64,000 nt of DNA from JAPKEZ01 sp047638975 (GTDB lineage Bacteria > Planctomycetota > UBA1135). The stretch spans positions 50,981-114,980 of the forward strand of contig JBLINB010000001.1 of assembly GCA_047638975.1 (NCBI GenBank). The letters run 5' to 3'. The position numbers and the translations under genes are program-made. Positions within the stretch are counted from its first letter, which is position 1, and the number at the start of each line of letters is the position of its first letter. Below, one piece after another: positions 59,025 to 64,000 of the stretch. The notes beneath the pieces are model-generated. The model did no database searches. It was not told the DNA's origin and worked only from the letters and a program-made list of their open reading frames with translations.

Positions 59025-59975
59025 TCAGTCGCTTGACGCTGCGCTGTCTGGCGCTAAGACTGTCGAGTCGTCACGTATGTGTACAGTGCCTCGATCGCGC
59101 GCCAAGTTGATTTGCTTGATACGCTCGGCGAAGCTAGCTTTTTGTTCTGCAGTGGTATGCGAAAAACAGTGCGGGCAACTCACCCCATCTTGAAACTCTG
59201 GAGTTTCTCGGTCTTGCTTGTTGATAGGGTTTCGGCACGCCCAGCATAAAGTAAAGCTTCCTTCTTTAAGGCCATGCGTGACAGAAACTCTTTGGTCGAA
59301 AACAAAACATTCGCCTTCCCATTCGGACTCTTCTTCAGGGACGTTTTCTAGATACTTTAGGATTCCGCCTTTGAGATGAAAGACTTCTTCGATGCCTTCG
59401 TTCTTCAAAAAAGCTGTCGATTTTTCACAGCGGATGCCGCCGGTGCAAAACATCGCTACCTTGGGTTGATCGCGGGTTTTCATTTCTTCACGCAGCCAAT
59501 CAGGGAACGCCCTAAAGCTTTGAAGCCCTGGGTTTTTTGCACCCTTAAAAGTACCGATAGCCACTTCGTAGTCGTTGCGCGTATCAATGACTAAAACATC
59601 TGGATCTTGAATCAATGCGTTCCAGTCGTGTGGATCGACATAGGTTCCGACGATCTGTTTAGGATCGAGTCCTTCGACGCCCATCGAGACGATCTCTTTT
59701 TTAGGACGTACTTTAATCCGGTGAAACGGAGAGGTTTCGGCAGTAGCGAATTTGACTTCGATCTCTGCAAAGCGCGCATCGCTTTTTATGAAGTTAAGCA
59801 CTGCCTCAATACCATCAGGATGGCCAGCAATCGTGCCGTTGATGCCTTCGGATGCCAACAATATCGTGCCGTTGACGCCGTTGGTGCGACATGCCTCTAA
59901 TATCCGGCCACGAAGTTCTTCGATATCGGAGATACTGACAAACTTATAAAGTGCTGCGACTAAGAATGGTGACAT
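59025..59975 (-). CDS. trhO: tRNA uridine(34) hydroxylase (rhodanese-like)
   Basis: TrhO (YceA family) hydroxylates U34 of certain tRNAs. The 316-residue protein has an N-terminal acylphosphatase-like domain (LLASEGINGTIAG), a rhodanese domain with active-site Cys in MFCTGGIRCEKS, and a C-terminal region with CWACRNPI and CPHCF. The match to the family over the whole length is good. It is convergent with the ribbon-helix-helix gene. Confidence 0.94.
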   Translation of the reverse strand: MSPFLVAALYKFVSISDIEELRGRILEACRTNGVNGTILLASEGINGTIAGHPDGIEAVLNFIKSDARFAEIEVKFATAETSPFHRIKVRPKKEIVSMGVEGLDPKQIVGTYVDPHDWNALIQDPDVLVIDTRNDYEVAIGTFKGAKNPGLQSFRAFPDWLREEMKTRDQPKVAMFCTGGIRCEKSTAFLKNEGIEEVFHLKGGILKYLENVPEEESEWEGECFVFDQRVSVTHGLKEGSFTLCWACRNPINKQDRETPEFQDGVSCPHCFSHTTAEQKASFAERIKQINLARDRGTVHIRDDSTVLAPDSAASSD

Positions 59976-60058
59976 GAATGCGGTGTGTAGAGCCTGAGAG
60001 CGGCCTATTTTATCCTGTCTTAATCAAACCGTAATACCTCTGGCCCTACAAATTGCCG

Positions 60059-60064
60059 TATAGT
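60059..60064 (+). promoter_or_regulatory. -10 element of coiled-coil gene (leaderless spacing)
   Basis: TATAGT lies exactly 6 nt before the ATG at 60071, supporting that start over the ATG at 60053. Confidence 0.6.
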
Positions 60065-60070
60065 AATAAA

Positions 60071-60664
60071 ATGAGAACAACACTGACCCTGCTACTCGTT
60101 TTTTGCTGCCAGTCTTTATTTGCGCAAAGCGAAACAAATTCTTCTGTCGATGACCTTCGTCTTGCTGAATTACGCATGACAACATTAAGTCATTCGCAAC
60201 GCCTAGAGACGCTCGAGGCGAGAGACACTCTTGCTCGCGCAGAACACGAATTGAATTTGTTCAATAGTTTTGGCAGAGAAGAAACAGAAAAGTCTTTGCG
60301 CCTAGACCTATTGCGTGAACAAGACTCACTTGATGACGCCACTCAAGAACTCGAGCAACTAAAAATTATGTATGAGCGCAATAACATTGCTGAAGTAACA
60401 GCTCAAATGGTGCTCGATCGCGCAGAACGAAGCTTATTGCGCCAACAAATATCTGTAGCATTAGCTCAAGCTGAAATCACTAAATGGACGCAACTAAGTA
60501 TGGCGCGTGCTCATGCCGACTTCGATTACGCCGTTACTTACGCGAAGTTGAACCTCAACCACCTGGCGGCAGAGCATACTAGCTCGCGCGCTGAACTCAG
60601 CGCTGAGATTAGCCACCTTAAGCTAGCTATTGCCGAGTTGCGCACGAACTCAGAAGATGAATAG
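60071..60664 (+). CDS. Secreted coiled-coil protein of unknown function
   Basis: The ATG at 60071 gives a signal peptide MRTTLTLLLVFCCQSLFAQ and a 197-residue protein. The mature part is almost wholly alpha-helical, rich in Leu, Glu, Gln, Ala and Arg, with heptad-like spacing. It resembles the helical hairpins of TolC or adaptor proteins in composition only. I do not recognise a family. It overlaps the next gene by 8 nt, so the two are co-expressed. Confidence 0.75.
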   Translation: MRTTLTLLLVFCCQSLFAQSETNSSVDDLRLAELRMTTLSHSQRLETLEARDTLARAEHELNLFNSFGREETEKSLRLDLLREQDSLDDATQELEQLKIMYERNNIAEVTAQMVLDRAERSLLRQQISVALAQAEITKWTQLSMARAHADFDYAVTYAKLNLNHLAAEHTSSRAELSAEISHLKLAIAELRTNSEDE

Positions 60665-61799
60665 TCTTATCGCTATTGGTATTTTGTGTTGCAGCTCTCA
60701 AGGCTCGCAACTCGAAACCGCTGAATTGTCATGCGACGCCGCTATTGAACGCGGCAATGCATTCCTGTTTAGCCGCCAAAAAGAAAACGGTGGACTTAGT
60801 TTAAACGATGATCCGGCATTGCATGATGTATGGGCTAATGTCGAGGCAAATCGTTCATGGCATATCGCAACGACGTCCATTGCTGCTATGGCTTGGATGG
60901 CGCAACCGCAAGATGAAGTTCGTGATGCGAGAATTGCGCGGGCTATTGATTATCTATGCAAGAGTCCTTTAGTGAAGCGCCCAGATGATTGGGATACCGA
61001 CAACACTTGGGCATACGTTTATTCCTTGTGCGCGCTCACTCGCGCCGCAGACAATGCTTACATGATCACGACCAAGCGCGTCGAGATGATTAAGCAACGT
61101 GCGCAACTAATCATGCAACAGCTGTATGAATATCAGTCACCAATGGGAGGCTGGGCATACTACGCCTTAGAAACGAAAGCGGTCACACCTAATTGGGCGA
61201 CGTCCTTTCAAACGGCGGTGGCGGTGATTGGCTTACTCGAAGCAAAAAAGTTGGGATGGAGCGTTGACGAGCACCGTTTACAAGTGGCGATTGACACTTT
61301 AATTCATTGTCGCACGCCAGACGGCTCTTACACTTACAGCGTCGATATTATTCCGCGCGTTGACGTGGGCACGGGCATCAATAATGTCAAAGGCGGCTTG
61401 TCGCGCATACAGTCGTGTAATTACGCACTGTATCTTGCGAAGCAAATGGGATACGAATCGCCGATTGATCAAGAACAAATTGTCATTGGCCTGCAACAAC
61501 TGTTCGCTAATCACCACTACTTAGATATTGCTCGCGGACGACCAACGCCGCACGAAGCCTATCATTACAACTCGGGTTATTTTTACTTCTTCGGCCACTA
61601 CTACGCGGGGCTGTTGCTCGAAATATTACCGGCTGAAAAAGCTCAACCATTCTTTAGTGATTACGTCAATAGCGTAGTAAAAACTCAGCACGGCGACGGC
61701 TCGATGCTTGATTATTTCATGGATGCGAGAGGCAAAGAGTATGGCGCGGCATTCGGCGTTGCTGGCTTATCTCACGCTCGCAACAACACAAAACGCTAA
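60657..61799 (+). CDS. Lipoprotein-like protein with squalene cyclase-type toroid repeats
   Basis: I chose the ATG at 60657 (MNSLIAIGILCC), giving 380 residues and a probable lipobox. The protein has alpha/alpha-toroid repeats like prenyltransferase/squalene oxidase proteins: RQKENGGLSLNDD, SPMGGWAYYALETKA and CRTPDGSYTYS, each with the Gly/aromatic QW-like turn. No DxDD cyclase motif is visible, so it is probably not a terpene cyclase. Planctomycetes have many such proteins with unknown roles. Confidence 0.8.
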   Translation: MNSLIAIGILCCSSQGSQLETAELSCDAAIERGNAFLFSRQKENGGLSLNDDPALHDVWANVEANRSWHIATTSIAAMAWMAQPQDEVRDARIARAIDYLCKSPLVKRPDDWDTDNTWAYVYSLCALTRAADNAYMITTKRVEMIKQRAQLIMQQLYEYQSPMGGWAYYALETKAVTPNWATSFQTAVAVIGLLEAKKLGWSVDEHRLQVAIDTLIHCRTPDGSYTYSVDIIPRVDVGTGINNVKGGLSRIQSCNYALYLAKQMGYESPIDQEQIVIGLQQLFANHHYLDIARGRPTPHEAYHYNSGYFYFFGHYYAGLLLEILPAEKAQPFFSDYVNSVVKTQHGDGSMLDYFMDARGKEYGAAFGVAGLSHARNNTKR

Positions 61800-61807
61800 A
61801 TAGAGTG

Positions 61808-61813
61808 TAGAAT
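61808..61813 (+). promoter_or_regulatory. -10 element of beta-propeller gene (leaderless spacing)
   Basis: TAGAAT lies exactly 6 nt before the ATG at 61820. No Shine-Dalgarno site is present. Confidence 0.6.
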
Positions 61814-61819
61814 GGAAGT

Positions 61820-63139
61820 ATGATCCTCTCCTCAGTCATACTTTCATGCTTCGCATTGTCGGCGCAAAACGGCACTACCGAAATTTCGCGCACCGACAAC
61901 TACTCGTACTACAACGAGGTTTGGGGATACACGGCAGCCAACGGCGACGAATACGCCATTATCGGCACCGATTCAGGCACGGTGTTCTACGATGTGACTG
62001 TGCCGTCCGCACCTAGTTTCGTAAAGTTCATTAATGGCCCGAACTCAACTTGGCGAGACATGAAAACTTTTGGCGACTACTGCTATATCGTGACTGAAGG
62101 AGGAGGAGGCATGCAGATTGTTGACTTGAGTAACCCTAGCAATCCTACTTTGCTTAGCACTTGGGGGTCGAACCTCTTTACCCATGCGCATAACGTAGCA
62201 ATAGACGCAGCTGCTTCGAGAGCGTATATCCTCGATGCAGACACCGGCACGATTGCTGTAGATATTAGTAACCCAACTGCCCCGCAATATCTCGCGACCT
62301 ATTCAGGGCCCCACGTGCACGACGGACACATTCAAAACGGCAAGGCGCATTTCGCCGAAATCTATGATGGCAATTACCGTATTGTAGATGTTAGTAATTT
62401 ACCGAACTTCACTACCGTTGACGTAGTGGGCACGCCGGGAGCATTCACGCATAACGTATGGGTGAATGCCAGCGACACCATTGCAGTGACTACCGATGAA
62501 AGTGATCGCGGTGGCTTGACTTTTTACGACATCAGCAACCCTGCGAATATTCAGTTTTTATCTCGCTACGACAACAGTAATGCGCGCGTGCATAATGCTT
62601 TTATAAAAGGCGACAAAGTTTATGCGTCGTGGTATTCCTTCGGCTTTGCGTGCATCGATTTCAGCGACCCGCTATACCCGCAGCAAGTGGCTAGTTTCGA
62701 TACCAACACTCAAACAGGGTTTAACTATGACGGCGCCTGGGGTGTTTACCCATACGCGCAATCGGGTTTGATATACTTGTCTGATCAAGACAACGGCTTG
62801 ATTATCATCGAGATGCACGACGCCGACATTTCGCTGGATGGCCCGAGCGCCGTGAGCGCTGGCGGATCTGCCACTTTAACTTTTAGCAACGCTACCCCAA
62901 ATGTACCGTGGTACTTGTTAGTAGATTTCTCAAATGCCGGTTACACCCGAAATGGCACGACTATTGAGCTAAGTTCAAATTTCAATATCTTCGCCCAAGG
63001 CACGACTAATGCGGCTGGCGGTGGCAGTAAATCCACAAATGTTCCACCTACTGCAAGCGGACTGACTGCTTATTTCGAAGTGGTTACTGTGGGCGCGCAA
63101 GTCGAGTCTTCTAATTTGCTTAGGGTGTCGGTTTTATAA
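61820..63139 (+). CDS. Secreted choice-of-anchor B family / LVIVD-repeat protein
   Basis: The 439-residue protein has a signal peptide ending at LSAQN. Residues about 25-340 form beta-propeller-like LVIVD repeats: YAIIGTDSGTVFYDVTVPSAP, MQIVDLSNPSNPTLLSTW, AVDISNPTAPQYLATY and the like, with GPHVHDGHIQNGKAHF typical of choice-of-anchor B proteins. The C-terminal 90 residues are a beta-rich module (PWYLLVDFSNAG, SGLTAYFEVVTVGAQVESSNLL) like those in the lectin and hydrolase proteins of this window. It is probably at the cell surface or secreted. Confidence 0.87.
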   Translation: MILSSVILSCFALSAQNGTTEISRTDNYSYYNEVWGYTAANGDEYAIIGTDSGTVFYDVTVPSAPSFVKFINGPNSTWRDMKTFGDYCYIVTEGGGGMQIVDLSNPSNPTLLSTWGSNLFTHAHNVAIDAAASRAYILDADTGTIAVDISNPTAPQYLATYSGPHVHDGHIQNGKAHFAEIYDGNYRIVDVSNLPNFTTVDVVGTPGAFTHNVWVNASDTIAVTTDESDRGGLTFYDISNPANIQFLSRYDNSNARVHNAFIKGDKVYASWYSFGFACIDFSDPLYPQQVASFDTNTQTGFNYDGAWGVYPYAQSGLIYLSDQDNGLIIIEMHDADISLDGPSAVSAGGSATLTFSNATPNVPWYLLVDFSNAGYTRNGTTIELSSNFNIFAQGTTNAAGGGSKSTNVPPTASGLTAYFEVVTVGAQVESSNLLRVSVL

Positions 63140-63168
63140 TTTGGCTGCCCTTACTGCCTGAGAAGATA

Positions 63169-63423
63169 CTAATTAGACCAGCGTTTTAACTTTGGTATAC
63201 CGCGTGTGAAAACCCAAGCTAAGGGCTTAGGGATTCCGAACTCTTGGAGTTTTACGATGCAGAAGTCTTGCATATCTTTTGCGCTAAACTCTGGTTGGGT
63301 AAAAGCACCTTCGACATAGCAGAAACTGCAGTAATCAAGACTGATGCTGCCATCAGCATGAGTCCCGCCACCTTTAAGGTCTTTCTTTAACGGCATGGCA
63401 CAGCTTTGACAGGTTTTATTCAT
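63169..63423 (-). CDS. Putative zinc ribbon protein
   Basis: The 84-residue protein has CQSCAMPL near the start and YCSFCYVEGAF later, giving four cysteines in the pattern of the putative zinc-ribbon family (PF12674-like), with the typical GTHADGSISLDYC spacing. The function is unknown. It overlaps the upstream deacetylase gene by 8 nt. Confidence 0.85.
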   Translation of the reverse strand: MNKTCQSCAMPLKKDLKGGGTHADGSISLDYCSFCYVEGAFTQPEFSAKDMQDFCIVKLQEFGIPKPLAWVFTRGIPKLKRWSN

Positions 63424-64000
63424 GATCCTTACTCGACAACGAGTGGGCAGATTGTTCTAGCGTTTCGAACACTAAGTGTTCGGCGTGCTGCTCTTTAACG
63501 ATCGACAACGCTTCAATGACGCGACCAATATACGTCGCGGCTGTTTCTTGATGAAAGCCGATGTGTACATATAAATCATGGCCATCCAGTTTATTGACGG
63601 CATCTGCAATGTGGCCTGCCATTTGTTCGGCACTCACATAATCAGCCAGCGCACCCGTGTCAGGGATTTCGAGGACGTCGCCGGCGGGCGTAGAAATATA
63701 AAACGGCTGAGTGTCGGCGGTGACGTCTGGCCAAATATCACGAATCATTTGCGGCAGCGCATATTGCGCAATTTTCGTATGCCACTTTGTATCGGTAGCG
63801 GATGAGTCGACTACAAAACCTTCACGACGAATAGCCTCAAGTACTCGTGGGCCTGCAAGCCATGCACCGGCGCGAAAGGAGTTACTTAAAGCAAAACCGT
63901 TGGCGTCCAAAACTGCTTTGGAATGGGCGACTAGTTTTTGAAATTCGTCTACCGTGTATGCTTCGACGGATACGTCGTGTCCTGGGTCTGGCCCGCTCTT
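63416..64000 (-). CDS. Polysaccharide deacetylase-like protein (partial, N-terminus missing)
   Basis: The open frame enters from the right edge; 194 residues are seen. GHDVSVEAYTVDEF, then SFRAGAWLAGPRVLEAIRREGFVVDSSA, and the late LYVHIGFHQETAATY fit the NodB-like deacetylase fold, in which the RAG motif and the following Asp-Ser are typical. The catalytic Asp/His region lies beyond the window. The substrate is unknown. Confidence 0.75.
   Translation of the reverse strand, partial: KSGPDPGHDVSVEAYTVDEFQKLVAHSKAVLDANGFALSNSFRAGAWLAGPRVLEAIRREGFVVDSSATDTKWHTKIAQYALPQMIRDIWPDVTADTQPFYISTPAGDVLEIPDTGALADYVSAEQMAGHIADAVNKLDGHDLYVHIGFHQETAATYIGRVIEALSIVKEQHAEHLVFETLEQSAHSLSSKDHE

Overview
The window looks like chromosome from a Gram-negative, moderate-GC bacterium, most likely a planctomycete (inference, moderate confidence). 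Supporting signs are: kdsB and a TolC/RND efflux system, which imply an outer membrane with Kdo; a DUF1844 protein; glycine decarboxylase split into two subunits; a lysine-repeat histone-H1-like protein next to HU; many secreted or lipoprotein genes of unknown role; and secreted proteins sharing a C-terminal module with a GSTLY-type motif. Many genes have no Shine-Dalgarno site. Instead a -10 hexamer sits exactly 6 nt before the start codon, the geometry of leaderless mRNAs.

Layout. 1-5.7 kb: partial methyltransferase, then lipoprotein-kdsB-pyrG-DUF1844-metG. 5.7-7.0 kb (minus): HU, H1-like protein, ribosomal protein L28. 7.1-12.3 kb: a glycine riboswitch with a terminator controlling gcvT-gcvH-gcvPA-gcvPB-lipoate ligase, followed by thyA-folA. 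13.6-18.2 kb: secreted lectin-domain protein, tRNA-Gln, cinA, tatC, an anchored coiled-coil protein. 18.3-24.1 kb: coaE-rho-glycosyltransferase, trxB, an SDR and a methyltransferase. 24.1-39.4 kb (mostly minus): M32, M16 and M1 peptidases, a GH172-like protein, elbB, two [2Fe-2S] proteins, a lytic transglycosylase, a large HEAT-repeat protein and recG. 40.4-48.6 kb: SDR, second M16 peptidase, hemerythrin-like protein, methyltransferase, Gfo/Idh/MocA oxidoreductase, a CWC/beta-carbonic-anhydrase-like fusion, GYF-RDD protein, aquaporin, ATP-grasp enzyme. 48.7-55.0 kb: a heavy-metal RND efflux operon. 55-64 kb: pseudogenes, a repeat-rich charged protein, a secreted alpha/beta hydrolase, an SPFH protein with a ribbon-helix-helix partner, trhO and more secreted proteins.

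The most unusual parts are duplications. About 0.8 kb covering the 5' part of recG and its upstream region is tandemly duplicated. The recG copy is decayed, but both copies keep a promoter and an intrinsic terminator for a short divergent transcript whose stems are preserved by compensating changes: a candidate undescribed small RNA. A second duplication copied the ATP-grasp 3' end plus a charged secreted protein gene to 55.5-56.5 kb, where the charged protein now reads antisense into the ATP-grasp remnant. A degenerate hydrolase copy lies beside it. A 17-bp GNRA-capped hairpin, fully paired only as minus-strand RNA, lies between the M16 and GH172-like genes.
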